A stretch of 64,000 nucleotides of DNA from Epiperipatus broadwayi (lineage: Eukaryota > Onychophora > Udeonychophora > Euonychophora > Peripatidae): the NCBI GenBank assembly GCA_028023455.1, contig JAQFVV010006208.1, forward strand, positions 7,792,963-7,856,962. Direction: 5' to 3'. A model generated the notes under the pieces. That model searched no databases. It saw only the letters and a list, made by a program, of their open reading frames with translations, and was not told the DNA's origin. A program made the position numbers and the translations under genes. This document shows, one piece after another, positions 1-10,860 of this stretch. Every line of letters starts with the position of its first letter. Positions within the stretch are counted from its first letter, which is position 1.

Positions 1-603
1 AACTTGGTTAAGAAAAATTGTGGTACATCTAAAATGTAATTTGTTGCTATATGCATATGCCAGTGGGCAAAAGGGCTAACCTCAATTAATGGTAAAGGAC
101 CCTATCCCCAATTTTTCATTATTGTAAAGTGCAGTGATGTGGATAGAATTTTTGAATCCCTTCACAAAATTTAAAAAACAACAATATATTTTAGTATTTA
201 TAATATATATATATCTTTATTCTTTTTTGAATATATATATATGTAACAGAAGAATTCCTAAGATCCAGGAACCTGTACACATTGCTTTGGCTTGCTTCAC
301 AATAGCTATGTTTCTGGTGAGGTACCATTGCATACATATAGTTGAGAGTATGCTCCCATAAATTCATACAATATATTCTAAATTTGTATTTATTTTCAAT
401 CAATCAATTATTCATATTTTATGTACTAGAGTATCATTACATTTTTCTAGGTGACCATCTCTATTTATACTAGATTTTCATTTAATCAAGTGTATTGTTT
501 CAAAATTAATGCAATTTGTAACTTACTTTAAAAGTATATTAGACTGATCTTTGTTTATCTTTTTTAAAAATCATATTAAGTAACTTTTTAAAAATAAATC
601 TAT
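1..603. other. AT-rich non-coding DNA
   Basis: I see no gene, RNA or recognisable repeat here. Short open frames in it are rich in Ile, Tyr and Asn, as expected from AT-rich random sequence. Confidence 0.6.
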
Positions 604-1326
604 ATATTGTAAATACTGAATTTTAAGATTTAATGGGAATTTGAACACATACTTTTACGTTTCCTTCAGTTATCCTCTCCATTTTATATAACCAATATAC
701 ATGACAACACACATGTGAATAAGATAAATGATCTCCAATATGCGTATTTCGTGCTGAACCAGCACTCATCATTTGGTCCAGATCATCCATGTCCCACACA
801 CATATATAACCAGTGGTCATTAAAGATTGAAGAATTGCTATCTTAATTTAAACTAAGTACTGATTATATATATATATGCGGGAAATGATGATCTGGACCA
901 ACTGATGAGTACTGGTTCAGCACGAAATACATTTATTGGAGATCATTCATTCACGTGTGTGGTCTTATATAACCAATACACATCACCACACACATGTGAA
1001 TAAGCCAAATGATCTCCAATATACGTATTTCGTGCTGAACTGGAACTCATCATTTGGTCCAGATCATCATCTCCCACACATATATATAATCAGTGTTCAT
1101 TAAAGTTTGAAGAATTGCTACCTAATTAATTTGAACTAAATACTGATTATATATATATATGTGGGAAATGATGATCTGGACCAACTGATGAGTACTGGCT
1201 CAGCACGAAATACATTTATTGGAGATCATTCATTCACGTGTGTGCGTTCATGCGTATTAGTTTTATAAAATGAGAGGATAGCTGAAGGGAGGTTAAAAGT
1301 CTGTGTTCAAATTTCTCTTTAATTAG
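604..1326 (+). mobile_element. Family E foldback, tandem, HHR cores on both strands
   Basis: Two direct units of about 283 bp each contain an antisense hammerhead core, a short link and a sense core. Sense cores start (C3) at 902 and 1185: both keep CUGAUGA and GAAA, and stem II is GUACUG/CAGCAC or close to it with one A.C mismatch; stem III has decayed to AUACAUUUA. Minus-strand cores lie at 729-788 and 1011-1070; in both the first core base C3 is A, which should stop cleavage. The outer limits are placed by homology with the copy at 37324-38047 and are approximate. The arrangement is an ambisense tandem dimer of a small HHR retroelement. No protein is encoded. Confidence 0.75.
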
Positions 1327-1566
1327 TAAATTTTTTATAGTTTGTTGTAAGAGTATATTTTCATATATAATCAAGATGTTATCATTTTATTAAACGCAAA
1401 AAAAAATTAAAAATTCAATACTAAATATATTTCGAATAAAATGAAAAAAAAAACCCACATCAAAATCATTTTTCTGACAAGTGTTTACTAGGATAATAGG
1501 CATGTTGCTGAATGATGCTTCACATTTCACTGACAGACGCGTTCCCGCTATACGATTAATTGCAAG

Positions 1567-1806
1567 TTTTATCTGTGTATATTCTATACAAATATACATA
1601 CATATCATTTGCATCGTAATTTTAATGCATCCGGAAAATCGTATACACACACATGTTAGAAGAAACAAATAAACGAATATGATTATTTATCTGAGTATAT
1701 TCTACACAAATATACATACATATCATTCGCATCATAATTTTTAATGTATCCGGAAAAACATATACACACACATACTAGAAGAAGCAAATAACGGAATATA
1801 ATTTTT
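1567..1806. repeat. Tandem duplication, 118-bp unit, two copies
   Basis: Two adjacent copies of a segment beginning near ATCTGNGTATATTCTA (1571 and 1689) and running through ATCCGGAAAA to AGAAGAANCAAATAA. They differ by about 10-15 percent. There is no coding potential, and no link to the other repeat families is seen. Confidence 0.8.
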
Positions 1807-2440
1807 ACTACCATTTTAACTAAGCGTTTACTTACTTATTTTTTCATTAAAGTCCGCCATGTTTTGACTTTATACGAAATGTGATCCCCATATGTAAGAA
1901 ATGAATCAAAGAGTCATTGTGATGCTAAAAACTCAAAAATAGCATTAACTGACTCTACTACTTCGCTGTCTAACAAACGTAATGATTATTTTACAGTGTT
2001 TTAATGAAGAAAAGGGCCTCCCAGTTAGTAACCTTTTCAGTAAGCAGTTTTTTAAACAAGATTTCATTTCCTGAATTATGAGTGTCATATGTGATTAAGT
2101 CTTTTTTTTTTTCTCCTCTTCTTATTACTAGAGAAATATTTTGATAGTTTTTACTGACAGCTAGCTATCACTTCTCCTTCCTTAATAAAACTTACCCTTT
2201 AATATTACATTATTTTAATAAATACGTGATCATTAAAAAGTATGAGAGAAAAAAATTAATAAAAAATAACTGTGCAATAGTAATGCTGTTGACCGTATTC
2301 AAATAATAAAATAAAACAGCCTTAAGACATTGCAGAAGCTAAATCCTATCCGTATCATCTTTTCACAGAAGTAGAGTGAAAGAGGCAATAACCAGCTGAC
2401 TACTTAATGAAGTAAGAAACTCAACAAATCTAAAATTAAG
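1807..2440. other. AT-rich DNA, nothing recognised
   Basis: No conserved reading frame, RNA or repeat family could be supported. A poly-T/C run lies near 2102-2120. Confidence 0.55.
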
Positions 2441-3142
2441 ATGCTAAAATAAATTGCTTTAAGAAGATAACAGCAAAGAAAAAACTACCATTGATGATAT
2501 CAAGAGTTATCACCAATCTTAGTAATTTGCCTTCACAGACAAAATTTCAACAAATATTCTAATAAATCTTGCTAATTGGATAGAAGAACATGACATTTCA
2601 AAACTACAAGTAAAGGGCCAAGGCAAACAAAATTTCAACACATATTCTAGCGTTGTTAGCCGAGAGGTCATCGCACCCGCCTTGCAAGCAAATAGTTGGT
2701 TGCAGATGGGTGTGGGTTCGCGTCCCGGCCGATGCTATGACATATGAGAAAAAAAAAATTCTAATAAATATGGTTAATTGGATGGAAGAATATGACATTT
2801 CAGAACTACAAGGACTGAAGCATTAAGAACATAAAAACAAAGAAAAAACTACCATTGATGATATCAAGAATTATCATCAATCTTGGTAATTCGCCTTTAC
2901 AGACAAAATTTCAAGAAATATTCTAATAAAATATGATTAATTGGATGGAAGAATGTGACATTTCAGAAGTACAAGTAGGTGGAAGAAGATAACATCAAAG
3001 AAAAAACTACCATTGATGATACCAAATGTTATCGTTAATCTTACTAATTTTCCTTCACAGGCAAACTTCAATAAATATTCTAATAAATGTGATTAATTGA
3101 ATGGAAGGCCATGTGACATTTCAGAACTACATGTAATGGACT
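2441..3142 (+). repeat. Satellite-like tandem array, about 155-180 bp units
   Basis: Units share AAAGAAAAAACTACCATTGA, then TATTCTAATAAAT, GGATGGAAGAA and GACATTTCAGAACTACA. Copies run about 2441-2620, 2827-2982 and 2983-3142. A partial copy at 2621-2826 is split by a tRNA-derived SINE. Copies differ by 10-15 percent, so this is an old local expansion. No HHR core is visible in the unit. Confidence 0.8.
2650..2758 (+). mobile_element. tRNA-derived SINE, subfamily C (long variable arm)
   Basis: The body begins GCGTTGTTAGCCGAGAGG (Pol III A-box region) and ends GGTTCGCGTCCCGGCCGATGC (B box and acceptor strand), followed by TATGACATATGAG and poly-A. The anticodon loop reads CTTGCAA. About 25 extra bases sit between the anticodon arm and the T arm. 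The insertion is inside a satellite unit, flanked by a short ATTCTA duplication. The A/B boxes, tail and insertion show a retroposed SINE, not a tRNA gene. Confidence 0.85.
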
Positions 3143-3435
3143 GAGCCTTGACCTGGAATCTTTAGTTCTTGAGGCTGTGCTAAACTGCACAGACTTATTC
3201 TGCATTAGCAATAGGTGACTGCCTTGGACCCTTCCCCTTCTCTCTTCAAAATACCTGAAAATATTTCAAAGCCTCAGATTGGTAGGCATGACAGAACAAA
3301 TGCATTGCACTATATAAGACCTTTTCAAGTATAAATAATATAAGATATATAATTCTATATTATATTTCAAAGATAAGTTGCTATGGCCAATTTCCGTCCA
3401 CTATGAACTCTCATTTCTTTTTATTAGAAGAAATA
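3143..3435. other. Unassigned AT-rich DNA
   Basis: Nothing could be recognised in this stretch. Confidence 0.5.
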
Positions 3436-3650
3436 TCTATTATAAATACAATTTCTACACCTTTCTTCAAACACTTTTTTGCAAAAAAATGTTTTATTAT
3501 GTATATATACACACACAACTGATGTTTCTACTGTTCTGCAGTCTTCCTCAGAGCATTTTTTTATTAAAAAGTATTTGAAGTAACGTGTAGAAATTGTACT
3601 TATATTAAATATCACAGCAAAATAAAGGAAGTCATAGATTTAGTGACATT
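3436..3650 (-). mobile_element. Foldback element with HHR-like core (group I)
   Basis: Arms 3441-3460 and 3586-3605 are near-perfect inverted repeats (AATTTCTACA / TGTAGAAATT). Between them the minus strand (3553 to 3524) reads CUGAGGA, an extra A, GACUG, loop, CAGU, then GAAAC: the order of a hammerhead core with one extra base before stem II. The right flank (3606-3650, CACAGCAAAATAAAGGAAGT) recurs at 5338-5380, so this is an interspersed family. Stem III and a cleavage site are not convincing. Confidence 0.5.
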
Positions 3651-3980
3651 TGTGAAAAAATATCTATTCTTCCACATTGATCTAACATATTGGGTGATGG
3701 CATTTGATTTCCTATTCAAAACCATTCTGTATCACCCATCATCATAAGCATCCAGTCATAAATGAGTTTTCTAACCCTGGAAAAAATAAGCAAAACAAAA
3801 ATGGGAAGATAAAGATGGCTAACAATTTTAAGAAGTTCTTAAGGATAAGGTCATGATCCAAGTGAATGAAGACATTAAGATTAAAAAAAAAAATTGGAAA
3901 AATAAATAAATTACAAATCTATAAGCAGAAACATATATATTAAACTCTTATATGCTCTCCTCATATACACCTTAATGTAA
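3651..3980. other. Unassigned AT-rich DNA
   Basis: No gene, RNA or known repeat could be supported here. Confidence 0.5.
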
Positions 3981-3984
3981 CTTT

Positions 3985-4800
3985 TATATATAATTACTCT
4001 TTTATTTTCTTTAGTTTCAACTATTCTGCAGTCTTCATCAGAGCTACAACATTTAAACATATAATCATATAACCATTATTTTATATACATATTATACATT
4101 ATTAATAATCATATTTAATTTGTTATATACTTTTATATTTTTAATTCATACCTATTATTTTATTATCATTTTTATCCCATTCTATTTTATTTTACCCATA
4201 TTCTTATTCAGAAAACTATATAAAACACACAAGCTCCATATTATTTCTGTCAAGGTCTAGTTTTATGCATACTGAACAAAATTAATTTAATTCACCAATC
4301 ATTTGTAATAAAAAATGCTGCTCTCTATTGCAGATTAAGAGTTTCTTTTTCTGAGAAGCTATTAATCTTTATATAAATCTGAGATCTGCTTATCTTGAAA
4401 AACTTATCAAGAGCTAGGCTATGGCTAGTGTAGTTTTCACGATTATAGCTGGATAATTCTATTTCAAAAGTCTGAGATTTTCAATATACTTAAATTAATA
4501 GTTGTCCATGAATATGTAAATATATAGACAGGAATAGACATGTATAATTTATAGTATATTGTATATTTATTTTATTTTATATTATCTGGATTATTTTATT
4601 TGGGTTTGATTATATTTATTTCAGTTTTATGTTTTGTTATATATATATTTTATATATTAATTTACATTTTGTATGCTATTATTTATATAGTTATGTATTT
4701 TATTTTGTTGATTATAGCATAGCTCTGAAGAAGACTGCTGGGACAGTCAAAATGTAAGATTGTGTAGGCATATATGTACAATAAAAGGTTTTTGTAAATT
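3985..4800. mobile_element. Inverted pair of group I HHR-like sequences
   Basis: The minus strand at 4043-4014 reads CUGAUGA, A, GACU, loop, AGUU, GAAAC. The plus strand at 4725-4750 reads CUGAAGA, A, GACUG, loop CUGGGA, CAGUC, AAAA; here G12 of the core is lost. The two face each other across about 680 bp of AT-rich sequence and share TAGCTCTGANGAAGACTG, so they look like the ends of one old inverted element. Its limits are uncertain. Confidence 0.5.
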
Positions 4801-4822
4801 GCATTTATATAAGATATTACAA

Positions 4823-5239
4823 GTATAGGGGATTTGAATTCAGATTTTCAAGCACCCTTCCACTATCCACACCATCTCATACAACTGATACACATGGCCA
4901 CACACATGCTGAAAAGATGAATAATCACCAATATTAGTATTTCGTGCTAAAACAGCACTCATCCATTGGTCCAGATTATCATCTCCCACACACATATATA
5001 ATCAGTGCTCGGTTTATATTAAGATAGCAGATCTTCATACTTTAATGGACAGGCTTCAATTCACTCCAACCGCCAACTCTTCAGTCATCCATATCATTGA
5101 AAATCTGATGATGAAAACTCAAATCCCATGCTGATGCTAATATTATTGCCATGCCAATGTTGACCTGAAGTCACTCCAACCCCTCATGCATAGGACTGTA
5201 TCCATTTTAAATACATCTGAGGGATGGACAGGATACAAG
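4823..5239 (-). mobile_element. Family E single arm
   Basis: This is one complete arm of family E, from the GGGGATTTGAATTCAG end to GAGGGATGGACAG. The HHR region on the minus strand (about 4930-4990) has stem II GUGCU/AGCAC and GAAA intact, but the first box is TGGATGA instead of CUGAUGA, so it should be inactive. It shows the shared landmarks CAGGCTTCAAT, AAAATCTGATGATG and GTTGACCT. Confidence 0.8.
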
Positions 5240-5251
5240 CTTGATGTGTAA

Positions 5252-5331
5252 ATATTTGAAAACCAGGCACTCTTCACAAACCTGGGAGCTTTAATTGTAA
5301 GGTTTGTGAAGAGTGCCTGGTTTTCAAATAT
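5252..5331. repeat. Perfect 32-bp inverted repeat, 16-base loop
   Basis: Arms 5252-5283 and 5300-5331 are exactly complementary (ATATTTGAAAACCAGGCACT... and its reverse complement), with loop GGGAGCTTTAATTGTA. It sits between a family E arm and a copy of the 3606-3650 motif. The perfect match suggests recent origin or selection; the function is unknown. Confidence 0.9.
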
Positions 5332-5600
5332 AAAATATTACAGCAAAATAAAGGAAGTGGTGAATTTGGTAATATTTATCAACATTTACTTCTTTTTTTT
5401 TTAGTTTTTGCTTTGGTTTTCTTTTTTAAATAAAATTCATATAGTATTATACTACAACTGTTGCTACTGCTACTACTAGTATTAAAATGGACATATAAGA
5501 GCTAAATAAAATCTGCATAAGTTATTCATATCCAAATTTGCTTTGACCAACATATATAGCAGAAGTATTTAAATCATTAATCATATTCTGATTATCATAG
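5332..5600. other. Unassigned DNA with a copy of the 3.6-kb repeat motif
   Basis: 5338-5380 matches 3608-3650 (ACAGCAAAATAAAGGAAGT). Nothing else could be recognised. Confidence 0.5.
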
Positions 5601-5685
5601 TTTTTTTTCCTCATGTGTCATAGCATCAGCCGGGAAGCGAACCCGCTAACACGAGACAACTGCTTGTAAAGCAGCTGTCGCTAAC
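5601..5685 (-). mobile_element. tRNA-derived SINE, subfamily B, 5'-truncated
   Basis: Read on the minus strand it runs from GTTAGCGACAGCTGCTTTAC (anticodon arm) through GGGTTCGCTTCCCGG (B box) to ATGCTATGACACATGAGG and poly-A. The A-box half is missing. It is closest to the copies at 47941-48524. Confidence 0.85.
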
Positions 5686-5955
5686 TACATACTCTTTAAT
5701 TCTTACATGCAATCTATTTCCACTCATTTATACTAACCGTGAAATATTTTTATATTTATAGTATTGCAATTATTTTATCTTGAGAAAAATATAATTGTTA
5801 CATAAGAATTGCTGCGTATGTAATCAAAGCTTTAAAATTTGAACGATCGTAAAAAGAAAAAAAAACTTTTTTTACCAATTTAAATAAGAATTCATTAGAA
5901 ATTAATTTTTTAAATTAGAAAAAAATTATCATCACCCAAAACTTAGAAGAAAAAA
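5686..5955. other. AT-rich DNA, nothing recognised
   Basis: No supported feature. Confidence 0.5.
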
Positions 5956-6655
5956 AAGATATAGCGGGTTTAAACACAGATGTTCACATGACTCTCAACC
6001 ATCCACGCTATCTCACATTGCCGACACTCTTGATCACACATATGTCGAAAAGATAAACACAGTATGAGATAGTGTGGATAGTTGAGGGTCGTGTGAAAGG
6101 CTGAATTCAAACCCCTTATATATTACATATTGGAGTGCTGCAAGTATAAAAAAGCCTGTACTGTAGGGGAAAAATCATATATTAAAATATAGGTCTGCCC
6201 ATCCCTCATATATGTATGTAAATGGATTATGTCCTGACATGAGGGGTCAGAGTGACGTATGGTCAACATGGGTGGGATGAGAAGGTTGGCACCAATATGG
6301 GCTTTGAGCATTTCATCCGCAGATTTTCAATGAAATGGATGGCTGATGAGTTGTGCGGTGGAGTAAATTGAAGCCTGTCCATTAAAGTGCTAAGCACTGA
6401 TTGTATGTATGTGTGGAGATGATAATCTGGACCATCTGATAAGTGCTGGTTTAGCACAAAATATGTTTAATGGTGATTGATTATTTATCTTTTCAATATG
6501 TGTGTCATCAAGTGTATCAGCAGTATGAGATAGCATGAATAGTTGAGGGTCGTGTGAAAGTTTGAGTTCAAACCCCTATATATTACATATTGGAGTGCAG
6601 ATATGAAAAAGCCTGTACGGTAGAAAGAAAAATCACATATTAAAAAAAAAGATGT
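5956..6655 (+). mobile_element. Family E composite: short inverted copy plus head-to-tail arm
   Basis: A left arm broken off at CGAAAAGATAAA is joined to CAGTATGAGATAG, so the HHR part is missing from the first copy. A complete right arm follows. The tail sequence (AGTATGAGATAG through CCTATATATTACATATTGGA to CATATATTAAA) occurs at 6061 and again at 6522, giving a 461-bp direct repeat. The HHR at 6421-6480 is damaged: CUGAUAA (G8 lost) and CAAAA (G12 lost). The tail-to-head joint resembles the tandem copy at 48.8-49.6 kb. Confidence 0.75.
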
Positions 6656-7352
6656 AAATACTTATGTGCATCTTATATTACTTCACACAGCCTTCAACAA
6701 AAATAAATAATCTCATATATACAGAAAATATAATTACTGGTACATCACAATAAAATAATAATAAATGAATAGCTACTTGTTCTGAATATCATGTAATTTT
6801 TGAGCATTAAAATGACAAGTTCAATTTTTTAGTATAGTGTATCTGCGAAAATAATACACTTTTTGTTTGGAATAGGACAAACTTTCATCACCGTAGTGAT
6901 CATCATCGATTTATACTCACTATTTTGATTTACAATCGGTTATTCACTACAACAATCTTTAAATCATCAGTTTTTTTTAAAGTTCCATTTCATAAGATTG
7001 ATGACATCATGGAACAATGACTTCATTGAAGTTATGTCACCTGAGAATAATATGGTGACTGTCATGCTAAAAATGTACTGTACATAGTTTATTTGTAATA
7101 CAGTTTTCCGATATTATATTTTACCTATAGAATTAAAATACAATTAATGTACTTAACCTAATTTTTGTCCAGTATCATTGATAAACAGTCAGTGCTTTCA
7201 TTTATGACATATTCAAATTACCTTCATTGCTAATGATTACAAAAGCAAACAAAAATGGCAGTTTTCATTCAGGAAAGTAAATAATCAAAAACATACCTTA
7301 ACCATGTATAACAACAAAGTATATTAATATTAAATTTCAAAATATGCACATT
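6656..7352. other. Unassigned AT-rich DNA
   Basis: No gene or repeat could be supported. Confidence 0.5.
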
Positions 7353-7368
7353 AAGAATGCTATGCATG

Positions 7369-7480
7369 TCAAGCGTTGTTAGCCGAGAGGTCATCACAAG
7401 CGCCTTGCAAGCAAGTAGTTGGTTGCAGACGGTTGTGGGTTCGCGTCCCAGCCGATGCTATGACATATGGAGAAAAAAAA
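7369..7480 (+). mobile_element. tRNA-derived SINE, subfamily C, with 16-bp TSD
   Basis: TCAA is followed by GCGTTGTTAGCCGAGAGG, anticodon loop CTTGCAA, an expanded variable arm, GGGTTCGCGTCCCAGCC, GATGCTATGACATATGG and poly-A. It is flanked by exact direct repeats AAGAATGCTATGCATG (7353-7368 and 7481-7496). The exact TSD implies a young insertion by a LINE-type machinery. Confidence 0.95.
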
Positions 7481-7496
7481 AAGAATGCTATGCATG

Positions 7497-10360
7497 CTAT
7501 TTTTCTAGTAGAAAAATATATGTTAATTGTAATTATAAAATATTACACATAATTATAAATTATTTTGAGAGGAAAAAGATTTTGTGCATTATACAATTAA
7601 TAATCAACTTTATATTGTTAAAGGTTATTATACATAAGTCAAAAATATCATTCATTTGCTCAATTTTAAATCAATAATCTCATAATTTAATGTTGAAAAT
7701 TTTGGTACACAATGTCTCGAGGAAATGTAATATGGAAAATAACTACATAAAATGCGTATGAGATATGCTTAAAATCTGAATAACAATGCCTTTTACAAAA
7801 TGGCCTCATGCTTAACAAATATGAAGAAGACATTTTATCTCAATACCTTAACTGTGATATATGTGATATGTTGACAATGTACTTATTTGTGCTTCTAATT
7901 CACAAATCAACAGCATACAAAACGCTCTTTCACAAACATCGTCCCTAACATGAACTCAGGGAAAATGCAAATAATCACCAAGGTATCAAGTTCCTCAATC
8001 TCTATGTTCAACAAGAAACCACCCATCTGAATTATAAAATGCTTATTAAACCTATCAACATTTGAAGTGCCATAAGACCTGAATCCACCACTCCAAAATC
8101 CTGCAAGATTGCTGGTTTAATGGGTTGAGCGGTTGTAGCATGTCAAACACTAGCAGCAACTGATTCATCAAAATCTTTTCTGTTTTAAATTGCATGAAAA
8201 CTATAAGCATGACATCAACAGAAATTCCAACATTCATTGCTGTTTGAATTCCTCTTTAAAATGGCATATCACAAGTGGAAATTGAACAAAATTTGAATTT
8301 TTTTATTAATAGGTTCATTTATTTTTTTTCTTTTCTGCTCCGTTTACTAGATTGCATGAAGAAGACAATGGCAGAATTTTTTATTGGTCAAATTTGTTAC
8401 CAAAATAGACTAAAAATATGCCGATAATTTGCATTTCAAGGCCTTCATCTCGATAAAAATGTAATCAGAATATGAGGTCATAAGTATTCAATTTTAATTT
8501 TTTAATTATTTGAATAGACTTTTAAATTTTTTTAATTATTTGCTAAATGGTGTGGGTGTAGTATATAAATTATATAATACTAAACCATCTATGCTTTTTA
8601 TTATACAGTATTCAAATATAACAAAAGTGGTTTGTGTACAATGTAATTTTGAGGTTCTGATTCAAGTTTGAGGTAACCTTATTTTATAGACATAATGATT
8701 CTCAAAAGGTTTAATAATTTATTAATGTGTTTATATTTGCATTAGTGTATTTGTGTTTGCATTTGAATGTTTGTGTTTGTATAACAAATAATAATTTACC
8801 TATATAAAATTAAGGTACTATAGAACAGTGCAATGTAAATTTTAAGACTGATTACCAGATGTACAGAAAGGCTGCAGTTGATAAAGCAATCACAATATTT
8901 ACTGGACATAATACCATGTGAAAATATAAACATTTAAAACCAATAAAGAGAGATTTCAAATGGTGTGTGTGTGTGGTGATAGTGACAATGATTATGTATA
9001 TACCACATGGAATTGTATGCAGGCAAAGAATCAAATTCTGATTCTTGCCTATGCCTTGATACTCATGCTGTGAATTCAGTAGTTTTGCCACATCTTGCAT
9101 CACATTATTTTCAAGTCTATAGCTAGCAAATGAGCTATATGCAAATAAATTATATCTTTGTGGGACAATAAATCTAACAAGATAAAATCACCGGTGTGCA
9201 TAAAGAGTACAAACATCACTGATATACACAAAAAAAATATAAAATGAAGAGATGAAACTCATTTTATCAGTGATACAGATAATAGCCTATCATTTCTAGT
9301 TTTAGATAGACAATAAGCCAATTTCTATGATGACAAATGCATATCCATGTTCTGGAAATGATTTTTTTTGTATCTTTTATTGGGATGAATTTTTTTCTTA
9401 TAGATAACTTGAGATTTGTTAACTTTTGGGGTGCGAGATAAAAATGAAGAATTCTTAGGCAATTCTGAAGCTATGGATTATCTCAGGTAAGAAGTGTTAT
9501 ATATGGTTTGAATGAGAATTTTGTGAGGAATACAATGAAATTATCAATGAAGATGTAATAAATTAGAAATTATGAACAAACAATAAAGTAATAATTATTT
9601 TGAATATTGAAATCCCCCCCCCCCTATTTTTAAATGGTACTCACTATTTGTTTCAGTCCTATTATTTTCCTTAGTTTTTCTAGTTTCTATCAATGTAAAG
9701 CATTTTGCTCTAACATTATTAAAACTGAAGTTATTGTGAAATTGTGACTCAAGTCAGTTTTTTTAAAAATTCAATATGGCGCCAGGATCATTAACTAGTT
9801 TTAAACAAACAAGCATAAATCTTTTTTTTTTTAAATCTTGAAATAAGCCTTTTTAAATCTTTATTAAAATATAAGTTGTAAAGTAAGTGATTTTCAATTA
9901 ACATTAAAAAGGGAGCGGGTAGTGATTTTGGCAATCACGTCATTAGACTCTCATCAAGCTAATAACAGAATTTTTCAATCAAGAGAAATCTTTTTTAAAA
10001 AATAATACATACATTAACTGACTGTAATAAAGTACTTTTCCTAACTTACCAATTAAAATAATAAAAAAGTATAAATAAATATTAATAACAATTTAATAAT
10101 TTATATTAGTATTAATAACAGATTAATTATTATAAATCACATATTAGTGCTGTTGATCAAGATAAATACAATATTAATTTACTCTATATTCATTAAAATG
10201 ATAAGTCAAACATAAATATTACCAAATAACATGATTTGTTTAAAAAACCAGGTGTAAATTGCTAATATGAAAATAACATGGTCATCCTTATAAAAAAGAA
10301 CAAATTGTTTTTAAAAATCTGGAAAGGAAGAGCATCTGCAGGCAAAAATATAGTATATTA
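7497..10360. other. Large unassigned stretch
   Basis: 2.9 kb with no recognised gene or repeat family. A poly-C run of about 11 lies near 9613. A short decayed frame near 7970-8040 is weakly reminiscent of reverse transcriptase C-terminal sequence but was not accepted. Small frames in this stretch lack any conserved motif. Confidence 0.5.
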
Positions 10361-10447
10361 TCAAACGTTGGTGGCCTAGCGGTTAGCATAGCTGCCTTCC
10401 AAGCCCTGGCCCGGGTTCGCTTTCCAGTCAACGCATTTGACATATGA
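10361..10447 (+). mobile_element. tRNA-Gly(UCC)-like SINE, subfamily A
   Basis: ACGTTGGTGGCCTAGCGGTT, GCATAGCTGCCTTCCAAGC (loop CTTCCAA, anticodon UCC), GGGTTCGCTTTCCAG and CAACGC follow a glycine tRNA closely. Then come ATTTGACATATGAA and an AT-rich tail. Short flanking repeats of TATATTAT type are present. The 3' tail and mutations argue for a SINE, not a working tRNA gene. Confidence 0.85.
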
Positions 10448-10593
10448 ATATATATATATTATTCTGAAAAAGTATTAATAATTATTCATTTACCAATAAA
10501 CTCACTTTGGTGCAATTAAATATATGCTAAAGAAAAAAAAGTTGCATTTTATGAACCAGTTATAGACTTATTTAATGTGTTAAAAATAGACTT

Positions 10594-10703
10594 TTTTTCT
10601 CATATGTCATAGCATCGGCCGGGACGCGAACCCACAACCGTCTGCAACCAACTACTTGCTTGCAAGGCGGATGCGATGACCTCTCGGCTAACAATGCCTG
10701 ACA
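10594..10703 (-). mobile_element. tRNA-derived SINE, subfamily C, with 12-bp TSD
   Basis: Minus-strand copy of the long-variable-arm SINE, with poly-T at the left end. The flanking direct repeats AAAAATAGACTT (10582-10593 and 10704-10715) are exact. A-box (TAGCCGAGAGG) and B-box (GGTTCGCGTCC) are intact. Confidence 0.95.
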
Positions 10704-10738
10704 AAAAATAGACTTCTTAGACACAAATTATTTTGTTA

Positions 10739-10852
10739 GTCTTGCATTGGTGGTCGAGAGGTCAGCGCGACTGCCTTGCACTTGCAGGCAGTTGCCTGGG
10801 TTGCGGGTTCGCGTCCCGGCCGATGCTATGACACTTAAAAAACAATTTTTTT
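10739..10852 (+). mobile_element. tRNA-derived SINE, subfamily B variant
   Basis: GCATTGGTGGTCGAGAGGTC, a lengthened anticodon-variable region, GGGTTCGCGTCCCGGCC and GATGCTATGACAC are followed by an A/T-rich tail. It is bounded by TTTTGTTA (10731-10738 and 10853-10860). It lies 35 bp from the previous SINE in the opposite orientation. Confidence 0.9.
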
Positions 10853-10860
10853 TTTTGTTA

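Noticed and set aside
7960-8040. Penelope-like reverse transcriptase remnant (FLNLYVQQET... frame)
   Set aside because: The resemblance is short, there is no second motif and the flanking frames do not continue; it would matter as a partner of the hammerheads, so a profile search is worthwhile, but it cannot be claimed.
9900-9970. UUGAUGAGAG sequence on the minus strand as a hammerhead
   Set aside because: The GAAA box is missing at the required place.
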